Below, piece after piece: positions 35,722-44,528 of a stretch of 64,000 nt of DNA. The stretch is from Flammeovirgaceae bacterium UBA1842 (GTDB lineage: Bacteria; Bacteroidota; Bacteroidia; Cytophagales; Cyclobacteriaceae): positions 1 to 64,000 of the forward strand of contig DDIU01000053.1 of the NCBI GenBank assembly GCA_002338655.1, read 5' to 3'. A program made the translations under genes and the position numbers. How positions within the stretch are numbered: position 1 is the first letter of the stretch; each line of letters starts with the position of its first letter. The notes below the pieces were generated by a model that worked only from the letters and a program-made list of their open reading frames with translations, made no database searches and was not told where the DNA came from.

Positions 35722-36603
35722 TCAGGCTACAGCCCCTTTTACTTCTTTACTCCAAAAATCATAAAAATTGAACCACTGCAATGGGTAGGCATTCAATTTC
35801 TTCTCAAGCTGAGCTATATATTGTTCCAATACCTCTTCAGGGTTTTGCTTACCGCGAATGATAGGTGATGCTGAAAAATGGTATTCCCTATTTCTACCCC
35901 TCACAGCAAAGGCAAAAGAGTAGGGGACATCCAGTTTACTGACTATACTAAACGGCCCCAAAGGGAAAATAGCGGGTTTGCCCATAAAAGTCTTTTCCAT
36001 TGTCCTGCTCCCTTCCATGAATCTATCCCCATGCATACAAATAACTTCTTTGTTTTTCAGTACTTCATTTACTTTAAATATATGGGACAGATCTTGGCTA
36101 ATGGGAATAACCTTAACGGGATTGTCTTTCATTACTTGGTTCAGGTAATCTTTAATTTTTTCATGCTCAGCTTCAAACATAAGCACATTTGTTTTGAGGT
36201 CAATTTTTTTAAGAAGCAGTCCTGCAATATCCCAGTTGCCAAGATGGGCGCTGATGATTACCCCACCTGTTTTTTTCAATTCTTCTATATTTTCAATACC
36301 GTTGGAAGTGTAACTGAATTTGTCTTGCATGCCAGAGGCTATGGCTACCTTATCAAGTATGGTTTGCCCAAATACATAGTAACATTGATATACCGAAGTA
36401 AATGATTTTAAGGCTCCGTAGTGTTTGATTTTTCTAAAATAATGGAATATGCTTCTGGTAGATGAAGGGGCGAATATCACAAAATAAGCCGCTACAAAAC
36501 GCAGAACAAAATAGGCCGGGTTAAGGCCTAGATTTTTAAGTATGAAAATAAAGATTTTATAGCCTAAAAGGCCTCCTCTTGTTTTACCTTTCCAAGATGG
36601 CAT
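35722..36603 (-). CDS. LpxL/HtrB-like lysophospholipid acyltransferase
   Basis: 293 aa. The N-terminal amphipathic/membrane segment (GYKIFIFILKNLGLNPAYFVLR) is followed by the LABLAT-type acyltransferase core with the HxxxxD motif in SAHLGNWD near residue 120 and the later GDRFMEGSR. In lipid A synthesis such enzymes add a secondary acyl chain. In this cluster it probably transfers the polyene acyl group to a lipid acceptor at the inner membrane. Its ATG overlaps the ACP stop by 1 nt. Confidence 0.88.
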   Translation of the reverse strand: MPSWKGKTRGGLLGYKIFIFILKNLGLNPAYFVLRFVAAYFVIFAPSSTRSIFHYFRKIKHYGALKSFTSVYQCYYVFGQTILDKVAIASGMQDKFSYTSNGIENIEELKKTGGVIISAHLGNWDIAGLLLKKIDLKTNVLMFEAEHEKIKDYLNQVMKDNPVKVIPISQDLSHIFKVNEVLKNKEVICMHGDRFMEGSRTMEKTFMGKPAIFPLGPFSIVSKLDVPYSFAFAVRGRNREYHFSASPIIRGKQNPEEVLEQYIAQLEKKLNAYPLQWFNFYDFWSKEVKGAVA

Positions 36604-36875
36604 TATGACTTCTCAGCTTCAACTTTGTTGATAACGTAATCGTAGAAATTCTGGAAGGTTGCGATGTTGACAAAGTCCTCTGGGCTAACCTTAAATCCGA
36701 AATTGCTTTCAACTTCAACCACTAGATCAACATAATCTAGGCTGTCAAGGTCAAGTGTTTCCTTAAGATTGGCCTCTGGTGATATCAATTCCCTTTCCAC
36801 TTCGAATTCCTCAACTAAAAAGTCGTTGATCTTACCGATGATTTCTTCTCTTTCTAATGTGCCAGTCATACTCAT
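36603..36875 (-). CDS. acyl carrier protein (second)
   Basis: 90 aa from ATG 36875, one nt after the upstream KS stop; ATG 36869 is also possible. Contains the attachment motif LDSLDYVDLVVEVE with the modified Ser near residue 40. It differs from the first ACP in lacking the Gly before the motif (DLDSLD) and having a Tyr. Its place between the third active KS and the LpxL-like acyltransferase suggests that it presents the finished chain for transfer. Confidence 0.92.
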   Translation of the reverse strand: MSMTGTLEREEIIGKINDFLVEEFEVERELISPEANLKETLDLDSLDYVDLVVEVESNFGFKVSPEDFVNIATFQNFYDYVINKVEAEKS

Positions 36876-36876
36876 A

Positions 36877-38100
36877 CTATTCTCTGAATTTTTTAACAAT
36901 AATACTTGAGTTTGTACCACCAAACCCAAAAGAATTGGACAAAAATAGGTTAAAATCTTTTTTGATCACATCGAACGCGAAATTTAAATTTTTTAATTCG
37001 TCTTCTGGATCAGTTAAGTTGATGTTGGGGGCAATAAATCCGTTGTGCATCATAAGCAGGGAATATACTATTTCACTAGCACCTGCCATCCACATTTCAT
37101 GTCCGGTCATGGATTTAGTTGAGCTTAAATAAGGCTGTTTTTCTCCGAATACATTGAGAATGGCCTTTCCTTCACTCAAGTCCCCGGCAATGGTGGAGGT
37201 GGCATGCGCATTGATATATTCAATTTCATTGGCCTTTACATTGGATTGATCAAGCGCCATCTGCAACGAGCGCATAGGCCCCTCTACATTGGGAGCGGAT
37301 ATATGGTCACCATTAGATGAAAAGCCATACCCTAATATCTCGCCAAGTATATTGGCACCACGTTTTTTAGCTGATTCAAGGCTTTCAATGATTACAGTTG
37401 CACCACCACCACTCGGTATCAGCCCATCCCTATTCTTATCAAATGGCCTTGATGCTTCTGTTGGGCTATCCTGTCGCATTGAAAATGTGCCCAAGCCATC
37501 AAAACTACCCATGGATTGGTAGTTGATTTCCTGTGCGCCTCCACAAATGATTTGATCTTGCAAGCCGTTTTTGATCAGGGTATACCCCAGCCCAATGGCG
37601 TGTGAGCCACTGGCACAAGCAGCACTGATGGTCATGTTAATGCCCTTCAATTTGAAAATTGTTGCCAAATTCATGGTAACTGTTGAATTCATTGACTGAA
37701 ATATGGAGCCACTGCCAATTAGGGTAGTGTCCTTTTTCAATCGCAATTGATCAACAGCGTATATTACTGGTTTGGCGGAACTGTCATTACCATAAAGGAT
37801 GCCCACTTCATTGTTTGTGAGAAAATCCTCATCCATTCCAGCCATTTTCAAAGCTTCAATGGTGGCTATGTAGGCATACTCGCCCTGTTCAGCCAGGCCG
37901 ATTCTTTGCCTTCTATTCAATAATTCCTTAAGTGCGGGTTGTGGCACAATACCAGTTAGTGAGGACCTAAACCCCTGAACATCCCTTTCCGGATCAAGTC
38001 CAATACCCGATTTGCCCGCATACAATGAATCACGCACTTGATCAACATTTTGACCAATGCATGAGTAAATTCCAATCCCTGTTATTACTACCCTGTTCAT
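36877..38100 (-). CDS. beta-ketoacyl-ACP synthase (FabF-like)
   Basis: 407 aa, full FabF length. Catalytic Cys in SAACASGSHAIG near residue 162. The first His is in NAHATSTIAGD; the second is in SMTGHEMWMAGASE, where the usual GHTLGAAG has become GHEMWMAG, which may reshape the acyl pocket. Together with FabG directly upstream (12 nt) it could catalyse the first elongation steps from the aryl starter. Third complete KS of the cluster. Confidence 0.92.
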   Translation of the reverse strand: MNRVVITGIGIYSCIGQNVDQVRDSLYAGKSGIGLDPERDVQGFRSSLTGIVPQPALKELLNRRQRIGLAEQGEYAYIATIEALKMAGMDEDFLTNNEVGILYGNDSSAKPVIYAVDQLRLKKDTTLIGSGSIFQSMNSTVTMNLATIFKLKGINMTISAACASGSHAIGLGYTLIKNGLQDQIICGGAQEINYQSMGSFDGLGTFSMRQDSPTEASRPFDKNRDGLIPSGGGATVIIESLESAKKRGANILGEILGYGFSSNGDHISAPNVEGPMRSLQMALDQSNVKANEIEYINAHATSTIAGDLSEGKAILNVFGEKQPYLSSTKSMTGHEMWMAGASEIVYSLLMMHNGFIAPNINLTDPEDELKNLNFAFDVIKKDFNLFLSNSFGFGGTNSSIIVKKFRE

Positions 38101-38112
38101 TTATAAGCCAAT

Positions 38113-38838
38113 TTATAATAAACCTCCATTAATTGAAATAACTTCACTAGTAATGTATGAAGAGGCGGGGGAGGCAAGGAACCCAACTACATTGGCTACT
38201 TCTTCTGCCGTTCCGAACCTACGCATAGGAATTACTGATTTAAAATCCTTTTCTTCAATACCATCGGTCATTTCAGTTTTAATAAACCCAGGCGCCACAG
38301 CATTAACGGTAATGTTTCTTCTTGCCACTTCCTGTGCCAAAGCTTTGGTTGCACCAATAACAGCTGCTTTTGATGCAGAGTAATTTGTTTGTCCTGGCAA
38401 ACCTTTTATTCCTGATAGCGACACCATGTTAATGATCCGGCCTTGCTTGTTTTTTATCATTTCTGGGATAATCTGCTTAGTTACATTATAAAAACCCCCT
38501 AAGCTGATGTTTACCACATCGTCCCATTCTTCATCTTTCATCCACATCATCAGGTTATCCTTTCGAATACCTGCATTGTTTACCAGCACTTCAATGTTTT
38601 TGTCTTCATTGGTATCAACCCAGTCTGAAAGTACCTTTCTTACTGCTTCACGATCTGAAACATCGAATTTTAACAAATCGGCTTTTACATTTAATTGCTC
38701 AACTTCTTTTTTTGTTGCTTCAGCGGCCTCTTTATTACTGGTATAATTAATTAGAATATTGAAACCTTGTTTTGCTAGTTGTAAACAAACTGCCTTTCCA
38801 ATGCCCCTCGATCCACCTGTCACCAATGCGTACTTCAT
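38113..38838 (-). CDS. fabG: 3-oxoacyl-ACP reductase (FabG-like)
   Basis: 241 aa short-chain dehydrogenase. NADP-binding GGSRGIGKAV at residues 8-17, NNAGI near 90, and the catalytic Ser-Tyr-Lys in SLSGIKGLPGQTNYSASKAA. It reduces the 3-oxo group to 3-hydroxy during polyene chain growth; the dehydratases then remove water. It is the second gene of the operon after the tyrosine ammonia-lyase (82-nt gap). Confidence 0.93.
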   Translation of the reverse strand: MKYALVTGGSRGIGKAVCLQLAKQGFNILINYTSNKEAAEATKKEVEQLNVKADLLKFDVSDREAVRKVLSDWVDTNEDKNIEVLVNNAGIRKDNLMMWMKDEEWDDVVNISLGGFYNVTKQIIPEMIKNKQGRIINMVSLSGIKGLPGQTNYSASKAAVIGATKALAQEVARRNITVNAVAPGFIKTEMTDGIEEKDFKSVIPMRRFGTAEEVANVVGFLASPASSYITSEVISINGGLL

Positions 38839-38920
38839 TATTTCTTATAAATTTCAATTAATAGTTTACTAAAAACAACCGTTAAAGTATTGATATATTT
38901 ATTCACATCCAATAGATAAC

Positions 38921-40459
38921 CTACACGTTTACAGGAGAGTTATCCAACATATATTGTTTAACCTTATTTAAATCTTTATAAATGGGGTAATCATCACTGA
39001 ACGTTGGGATGATATTTCTAATATCATTGAATGTTTTCTTACTTAAAGGGGACAGCCCTTCGATCTTGTTGAGTTGATCCAATGCCTGTACGATGGTAAT
39101 GATTTCAATAACCAATACATCAAAGGTATTGTCCACCACCTTTTTAGTGCAAAGGGCAGCATTGGCTCCCATGCTCACAATGTCCTGGTTGTCATTGTTG
39201 TTCGGAATACTGTGAACATACATAGGATTCGAAAGCATTTGGTTTTCTGCGGTAGTTGAAGTGGCAGTAAACTGTACACCTTGCATACCAAAATTATATC
39301 CAAGTTTGCCTAAGTTGACAAAAGGAGGGAGGATACCATTCAGCTTTGGGTTCATTAAAAAATTCAACTGCCTTTCGGCAAGCATGGAAAGCTTTGTTAA
39401 GGCAATTTTTAATTTATCCATTTCAAATGAAACGTAATCGCCATGGAAATTACCACCATGGTAAACGTTTTTACTTTTTACATCTACGATCGGATTATCA
39501 TTGGCAGAGTTTACCTCATCAATAAGGAGGTTTTGGCAGCTTTCAATGGCCTCCAGTATGGCACCTGATATTTGAGGTACACAACGGATGGAGTAATATT
39601 CCTGTACTTTATTAACAATTACTTCTTCAACCACTTCATTTTCATAAAGCTGTTGTTCACGCTTTCTGATGTATTTGCTTTGGTCAAGATGTTCCTTAAT
39701 CACTTTTGCAATTTGACGCTGACCTTTATGCTTTTTGGAACCGTTAAGTTGAGGTGAATAATAGTCATCATATGCTTCAACAAGTTCGCATATCATGATG
39801 GAGGCAGTAGTAGACCATTCAATAGCTCTTTTTGCATAAATAGAATTGATAATGCCTATGCCTGTCATTACGCTAGTACCGTTCATAACGGCCAGACCTT
39901 CACGCAGCTCTATTTGCATTGGCTTAATGTTCAAGGCCTTGAAAACGTCAGCCGTAGGTTGCACTTTGCCTTTGTATTCTACTTCGCCTTCACCAATCAT
40001 TACCAAAGCCAAGTGAGCTAGTTGCACCAAATCGCCACTGGCACCCACACCACCATGTTCGAATATCAATGGGGTAATATCGTTATTGATAAGGTTGACA
40101 AGAACCTCTATGGCGCTATGATGTACGCCCGAATACCCTAATGACAATGTGTTAAGGCGAGCGATCATTGAAGCCTTCACGTAAGGGGCCGATAAATATT
40201 GTCCCATACCCGAAGCATGACTTCTAATTAGGTTGAATTGCAACTGCTTTTGTTCAGACTCTTCAATCTTGTACTGCGCCATCGGGCCAAATCCAGTATT
40301 TATACCATAGATGACTTTGTTTTTTGAAAATTCCTGCAAAAAATTAAAGCTAGTATTTACATGGTCATAAATACTTGAATCGACTTTGAGTTTGTTGTGG
40401 TCAAAGACAACATTTTTTATGTCATCTAGGGTCAAATCAGCAAGGTTAAGGTTAGTCAT
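38921..40459 (-). CDS. tyrosine ammonia-lyase, flexirubin type
   Basis: 512 aa, MIO-containing aromatic amino acid ammonia-lyase, cytoplasmic. The self-processing triad ASG lies in GGVGASGDLVQLAH near residue 140. The substrate-selectivity pair in LIRSHASGMG is SH, like histidine ammonia-lyase. The F. johnsoniae tyrosine ammonia-lyase has the same SH pair, and long blocks match it as I recall that sequence (KVIYGINTGFGPMAQY, HGGVGASGDLVQL, MYVHSIPNNNDNQDIVSMG). It turns tyrosine into p-coumarate, the aryl starter of flexirubin. It is divergent from the halogenase-like gene and heads the leftward operon. Without these neighbours it would be mistaken for HutH. Confidence 0.93.
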   Translation of the reverse strand: MTNLNLADLTLDDIKNVVFDHNKLKVDSSIYDHVNTSFNFLQEFSKNKVIYGINTGFGPMAQYKIEESEQKQLQFNLIRSHASGMGQYLSAPYVKASMIARLNTLSLGYSGVHHSAIEVLVNLINNDITPLIFEHGGVGASGDLVQLAHLALVMIGEGEVEYKGKVQPTADVFKALNIKPMQIELREGLAVMNGTSVMTGIGIINSIYAKRAIEWSTTASIMICELVEAYDDYYSPQLNGSKKHKGQRQIAKVIKEHLDQSKYIRKREQQLYENEVVEEVIVNKVQEYYSIRCVPQISGAILEAIESCQNLLIDEVNSANDNPIVDVKSKNVYHGGNFHGDYVSFEMDKLKIALTKLSMLAERQLNFLMNPKLNGILPPFVNLGKLGYNFGMQGVQFTATSTTAENQMLSNPMYVHSIPNNNDNQDIVSMGANAALCTKKVVDNTFDVLVIEIITIVQALDQLNKIEGLSPLSKKTFNDIRNIIPTFSDDYPIYKDLNKVKQYMLDNSPVNV

Positions 40460-40602
40460 ACGCGAGTTCTAAAAAACAAATAAGGAGGATTGATTCAGAT
40501 AAATTTGCGAGAATTCCCACAAAAGAATATATAATGCGCATATTAAACAAAATATAATACAAGTTTTATGCATTTGGTTTGAAAGGTTATGAAATATAAA
40601 TC

Positions 40603-40610
40603 TACTTTTA
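40603..40610 (+). promoter_or_regulatory. possible promoter of halogenase-like gene (TTTG-N21-TACTTTTA)
   Basis: TACTTTTA differs from TAnnTTTG in its last base and ends 6 nt before ATG 40617. A TTTG at 40578-40581 lies 21 nt upstream of it, close to the usual 19-nt -33/-7 spacing. Confidence 0.35.
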
Positions 40611-40616
40611 CCTTTT

Positions 40617-41846
40617 ATGAGTAAAACTAAAAATCAGGTTGTAGATGTGCTCGTTATTGGCGCAGGACCTTCAGGAACGGTAAGTGCTTCTATTTTGAAC
40701 AAAAAGGGCTACAGTGTTAAAATTGTAGAGAAGCAGCTTTTCCCAAGATTTGTTATTGGTGAAAGTTTATTGCCAAGATGCATGGATAATTTAGATAAAG
40801 CAGGATTTATCGATGCCATCAGTGCATTCGGATTTCAGAAAAAATTTGGGGCAAAATTTTTAGACAATGAAAGGGTCAGTGATTTCGACTTTTCTGCTCA
40901 GTTTACCAAAGGATGGACTTGGACGTGGCAAGTTCAACGTGCCAAATTCGACCATTTATTAGCCAAAGAAGTTGAAAAAAATGGCGTTGAAGTAGAATAT
41001 GAATCTGCTGTAACTGCGGTGCAATTTGCCGAAGATGGTTCTTCCATTTCAACAGTCACAAAAAAGGATGGTACAACATATAATATAGAGGCTAAATTTA
41101 TAGTTGATGGCAGTGGTTATGGTAGGGTGCTGCCAAGATTATTGTCTCTCGATAAGCCTTCTGAATTTATGGGAAGGACTTCGCTGTTCTGTCATGTGAA
41201 ACCGAAAATGGTTTATGATGAAGAGGAAAAAGATCAAATCCTTATTTTAGTTTATACGAATGAAATTTGGGGCTGGGTAATACCATTTTCAGATGGAACC
41301 TCTTCGATTGGTGTAGTTGGCCATACCGAGGGAATAAAAAGGTATGAAGGCACTCAGGAAGAGAAAATGAGACAATGGATACAAGAAGTACCTGCGTTGA
41401 AATCAAGATTTACTGATAGCGAACTGATATTCGAGCCTAAAGAAATAACAGGCTATGCCTCTGCGGTTACCAAACATTTCGGAAAGAATTTTGTGCTTAC
41501 TGGCAATGCGGCTGAATTTATTGATCCGGTGTTCTCCTCTGGGGTTACCTTTGCTACTGAATCAGGGGCATTGGCAGCAGAGCTTATCGATAAACAGCTT
41601 TCTGGACTACCGGTAGACTGGCAAGTGGAATACACGGATTATATACAAAGAGGGGTGGATGTATTTAAGACGTTTGTATCAAGTTGGTATGACGGAAAAC
41701 TACAAAAGATATTTTTTAGTGAGCAGTCCAATCCTGAGATGAGACAGCAAATCTGCTCCATATTGGCTGGTTATGTATGGGATCTGGATAATCCATTCGT
41801 TAAGAAGCACAAACGGGCTGTACAGGCACTGGCTGCAGTTTTGTAA
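40617..41846 (+). CDS. FAD-dependent halogenase-like flavoprotein
   Basis: 409 aa. FAD-binding GAGPSGTVSASIL near residues 14-26, the ESLLPRC segment, and the halogenase-type motif WGWVIP near residue 220 (WxWxIP of flavin-dependent halogenases). A later GNAAEFIDPVFSSG completes the FAD site. It may chlorinate or oxidise the aryl head group of the pigment; halogenated flexirubins are known. It is the only plus-strand gene inside the pigment cluster, divergent from tyrosine ammonia-lyase. Related flavin monooxygenases share some motifs, so halogenation is likely but not certain. The reductase partner is not in the window. Confidence 0.8.
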   Translation: MSKTKNQVVDVLVIGAGPSGTVSASILNKKGYSVKIVEKQLFPRFVIGESLLPRCMDNLDKAGFIDAISAFGFQKKFGAKFLDNERVSDFDFSAQFTKGWTWTWQVQRAKFDHLLAKEVEKNGVEVEYESAVTAVQFAEDGSSISTVTKKDGTTYNIEAKFIVDGSGYGRVLPRLLSLDKPSEFMGRTSLFCHVKPKMVYDEEEKDQILILVYTNEIWGWVIPFSDGTSSIGVVGHTEGIKRYEGTQEEKMRQWIQEVPALKSRFTDSELIFEPKEITGYASAVTKHFGKNFVLTGNAAEFIDPVFSSGVTFATESGALAAELIDKQLSGLPVDWQVEYTDYIQRGVDVFKTFVSSWYDGKLQKIFFSEQSNPEMRQQICSILAGYVWDLDNPFVKKHKRAVQALAAVL

Positions 41847-41852
41847 GCAATT

Positions 41853-41901
41853 AACGAATAACGAATAACGAATAACGATTAACCAATAACGATTAACCAA
41901 A
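41853..41901 (+). repeat. 7-bp tandem array (AACGAAT type)
   Basis: Seven contiguous heptads: AACGAAT three times, AACGATT, AACCAAT, AACGATT, AACCAAA. It fills the gap between the convergent halogenase-like and methyltransferase genes. It has the same 7-bp period as the arrays near 11.5 and 12.1 kb but a different unit. Confidence 0.92.
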
Positions 41902-41905
41902 AAGA

Positions 41906-42964
41906 TCAACGTTTACGACACTTAAGAATAGTGTGAAAGCTATGACCGATTAGGGCTGATTCTTCTTCAATGTACAATCCTGCTTCGTCTATCAGTCTCC
42001 GCATTACTTCCAGACTAAACATCTTACTATTTCCATTGGCAATTACAGTGAAATATAACGAGGTGGCTGTAATGCAATATTCAGCAGCGGGGTAATTCTG
42101 ATTGTCGAAAAAGGGTTCCATAATGAAAATGGAAGTGTTTTCATCTACAGCTTGGTGTACGTTTTTGAGTATTTGTACTACTTCTTCATTTGAAAAACAA
42201 TCAAGAAACTGACTCATCCAAACCACATCGGCTCCTTTAGGTATTTTTTGGAATTTGTCCAGCAAATTGATTTGATGAAAATCGATCCGGTCGGTTAGGT
42301 TGTGGGCTTCAACATTTTTGCGTGCTACATTTAACTGTCCGGGCAAATCGAGGATTTTGATTTTCACATCAGGGTCATATTTGCAACAAGCCAATGACCA
42401 TTTTCCTGTATTCCCACCAATGTCAAATAGATACTTTGGCTTTGCTTTAAAGAGGATATCGAGCGCAAAAGGGAATGCATCATCAGAATAGAAATGGTCA
42501 AATTCAAACCAGGACTTCCTTACTTGCTCGGGCAGTTGCGACAAGCCCTCATATACAGTGTCCCATTCGCCAAACACCTTTAAACCTTCTGGTTTGTTGT
42601 TTTTAATACTTTCAGTGAGGTATTTAGCGCCATCATAACAAACATCCTGAACAAAATTTATATTAACTTTTGTCAAGTCATCTTTAAGAATATAGAAACC
42701 AATTTTTGTAAGCTTGATCCTGTCTTGATCTATGTATTCTACAACATCGGCTATTTTTGCTGCTTCAAGCAGCACCCTTACACCATAATCGGTAAGTTTT
42801 AATTCACCGGTGATGTCCTCAACGGTAACGCCATTTCTGTTTTTATGGATGTATTCCAATATGCCTAAGTCTCGTAAAGCGACTACACACTGAAAAAACA
42901 ACGGGCCGAATGCCAATTTCTGTGCTTCATATTTAGCATCTACTGCCTTTAATGTATCTTCCAT
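41906..42964 (-). CDS. SAM-dependent methyltransferase, winged-helix O-methyltransferase type
   Basis: 352 aa. An N-terminal winged-helix dimerisation domain (GVTVEDITGELKLTDYGVRVLLE) is followed by a Rossmann methyltransferase with LFDIGGNTGKWS (SAM motif I) near residue 182 and LDLPGQLNVAR, as in plant-type small-molecule O-methyltransferases. It probably methylates the aryl head group, as ring methylation is known in aryl polyenes and flexirubins; C- versus O-methylation cannot be told. It is convergent with the halogenase-like gene across the heptad array. Confidence 0.85.
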   Translation of the reverse strand: MEDTLKAVDAKYEAQKLAFGPLFFQCVVALRDLGILEYIHKNRNGVTVEDITGELKLTDYGVRVLLEAAKIADVVEYIDQDRIKLTKIGFYILKDDLTKVNINFVQDVCYDGAKYLTESIKNNKPEGLKVFGEWDTVYEGLSQLPEQVRKSWFEFDHFYSDDAFPFALDILFKAKPKYLFDIGGNTGKWSLACCKYDPDVKIKILDLPGQLNVARKNVEAHNLTDRIDFHQINLLDKFQKIPKGADVVWMSQFLDCFSNEEVVQILKNVHQAVDENTSIFIMEPFFDNQNYPAAEYCITATSLYFTVIANGNSKMFSLEVMRRLIDEAGLYIEEESALIGHSFHTILKCRKR

Positions 42965-43059
42965 AAAATCTAATTAAGCTTTTTTTAGGGTGGCAAATAT
43001 GCTCGTTTTTTCAATAAAAGTGGCACAATTCTTAAACAGTGTGCAGAAGATACAACCGA

Positions 43060-43704
43060 TTATCTATTTTTCTTATTTTTCCGCTGTTGTTTTTTGTATT
43101 CCATTTGCTTTTTACCATAGTTAAAACTATCCTGTCTTAAGGCTTCAAGTACGGAACTCACCCAATAATTTCGAAACCCAAAACCACTGACACGTACTTC
43201 TAATTTTTGCTGCCAGAGAGTTTCTTTAGTAGCAATGTCAAAAAATACACGGTGAATTACGGCTCTTTTTTTAGTTTTATTCAGGGTCTCATATATGTAA
43301 ACAAGTCCAAGACCTTCACTATGCCCCTCAAGCTGATAATCTAATATGACTGCCTTAATTTGTGACTCTTCAATAGAGTAGTCAGTGTTGATGATGAGGT
43401 TATCAACTTTCGGTAATTGATTTCTGCGATTAACTACACTAAAGTCATTGATTTGTATTTCTTTTTGATAAGCACGGGTGAAATCATATTTGTACGATTC
43501 ATCAATCACAAGTTGATTCCATGTAGAAAAGTAATGATTTTTAATGGCCGTGGGGTCTGAAAAGCCTTCGGCACCAATAAATTTAACTAAAGAAAAGTCA
43601 AGCCCACACCAAACGAATTTATCGGGTTCGAAAATTTTTGATTGGTCTTGACTAAAACAATTATTGCCAGAAATCAGCAATAGTATTAATATGATATTCT
43701 TCAT
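43060..43704 (-). CDS. exported protein, paralogue A of tandem pair
   Basis: 214 aa from ATG 43704. Signal peptide MKNIILILLLISGNNCFSQ. The mature sequence aligns along its whole length with the adjacent gene: FVWCGLDFSLVKFIGAEGF, NRRNQLP, LGLVYIYETLNKTKKRAV, SGFGFRNYW. Conserved across both copies are one Cys (WCGLDFS) and Trp/Gly-rich segments. The family is unknown. The C-terminus is a basic tail (KKQQRKNKKNR). A terminator hairpin (43740-43769) separates it from paralogue B, so it may have its own promoter or depend on read-through. Confidence 0.75.
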   Translation of the reverse strand: MKNIILILLLISGNNCFSQDQSKIFEPDKFVWCGLDFSLVKFIGAEGFSDPTAIKNHYFSTWNQLVIDESYKYDFTRAYQKEIQINDFSVVNRRNQLPKVDNLIINTDYSIEESQIKAVILDYQLEGHSEGLGLVYIYETLNKTKKRAVIHRVFFDIATKETLWQQKLEVRVSGFGFRNYWVSSVLEALRQDSFNYGKKQMEYKKQQRKNKKNR

Positions 43705-43739
43705 GTCTTGTATTCTGATTGATGGGTATGCTACAAAAC

Positions 43740-43769
43740 AAAAAGGTGCGGTAATTACCACACCTTTTT
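43740..43769 (-). terminator. intrinsic terminator between the two paralogues
   Basis: Stem AAAAAGGTG / CACCTTTTT enclosing a second palindrome GGTAATTACC, one mismatch (C/A). On the minus strand it is followed by GTTTTGT. It lies 21 nt after the stop of paralogue B and probably ends the unit that begins near 53.9 kb. Confidence 0.7.
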
Positions 43770-43789
43770 GATATATTTTTAAACTAATC

Positions 43790-44419
43790 CTACTTCATTG
43801 ATTTCTCGTAAGTTTTTAAGGCCTTTTTATAGTCTTTTTCACTTAGTTTCATGGTTTCCAAAATTGTGCGAGCCCAAAAATTCCTGAACCCAAACCCGCC
43901 AGCTGGTGCTTCATATCGTTTCGTCCAGATAATCTCTTTTGAAGTAATATCAAAGAATACCAGATTTACTACCGCATGACCTTTGGTTTTATTCAATGTC
44001 TCATACACATATACTAAACCGAGTCCATCTTTAGCCTCTTTGAGATTATAGTCTGCAATGATTTTTTTGAGTTGACCTTCTTCAAAGCTGTAAGGTTCAT
44101 TGATTATAAAAGTTTTATAATCGGGCAGTTCATTCCGCCTGGTCACCACACTCAAATCATTGGTTTGTGTGGTCTTCTTATAAGGTTCTTTAAAATTGTA
44201 TTTATCTGCCTCAGATAAGACAAGATTATTCCAATCGGAGAAGAATTTTTCTTTTACCGCCTGGGGATCAGTGAAACCCTCAGAGCCGATGCACCTGACC
44301 ATTGAAAAGTCGAGGCCGCACCAAACAAACTCCTGTGTACCGAACAGCTTGGACATATCCTGACTGAAAGCGAAACCAGAAGCCAACATAAATAGACTTG
44401 TTAGTATTGATTTTCTCAT
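43790..44419 (-). CDS. exported protein, paralogue B of tandem pair
   Basis: 209 aa. Signal peptide MRKSILTSLFMLASGFAFSQ, so periplasmic or surface. It shares with paralogue A FVWCGLDFSMVRCIGSEGF, VTRRNELP, LGLVYVYETLNKTKGHAV and GGFGFRNFW. It has one extra Cys (VRCIG). I do not recognise the family. A TAAATTTG box (44446-44453, minus strand) 26 nt upstream could be its own promoter, since a 109-nt gap separates it from the ligase gene. Confidence 0.78.
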   Translation of the reverse strand: MRKSILTSLFMLASGFAFSQDMSKLFGTQEFVWCGLDFSMVRCIGSEGFTDPQAVKEKFFSDWNNLVLSEADKYNFKEPYKKTTQTNDLSVVTRRNELPDYKTFIINEPYSFEEGQLKKIIADYNLKEAKDGLGLVYVYETLNKTKGHAVVNLVFFDITSKEIIWTKRYEAPAGGFGFRNFWARTILETMKLSEKDYKKALKTYEKSMK

Positions 44420-44445
44420 TTGATTTAAAAATATTTGGTGAATAT

Positions 44446-44453
44446 CAAATTTA
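44446..44453 (-). promoter_or_regulatory. possible -7 promoter box (TAAATTTG)
   Basis: Exact match to TAnnTTTG on the minus strand, 26 nt before the start of paralogue B. No clear -33 TTG, so only a weak call. Confidence 0.3.
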
Positions 44454-44528
44454 ACAATTTGTCTTGGCTAAAAAAATAGAACACAGGTATAGATTATTTT
44501 AATAGCCTGAAAATCATGTTTGGTCAGC

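Noticed and set aside
35878..36405. 175-codon open frame on the plus strand
   Set aside because: Lies antisense to the LpxL-like acyltransferase, whose motifs and operon overlaps are convincing; composition is that of a shadow frame.
38921..40459. Histidine ammonia-lyase (hutH)
   Set aside because: No other hut genes; long sequence blocks match the Flavobacterium tyrosine ammonia-lyase, which shares the SH pair, and the gene heads a pigment operon.
41700..41909. 69-codon minus-strand frame across the heptad array
   Set aside because: It is created by translation of the repeat and the antisense of the halogenase-like gene.
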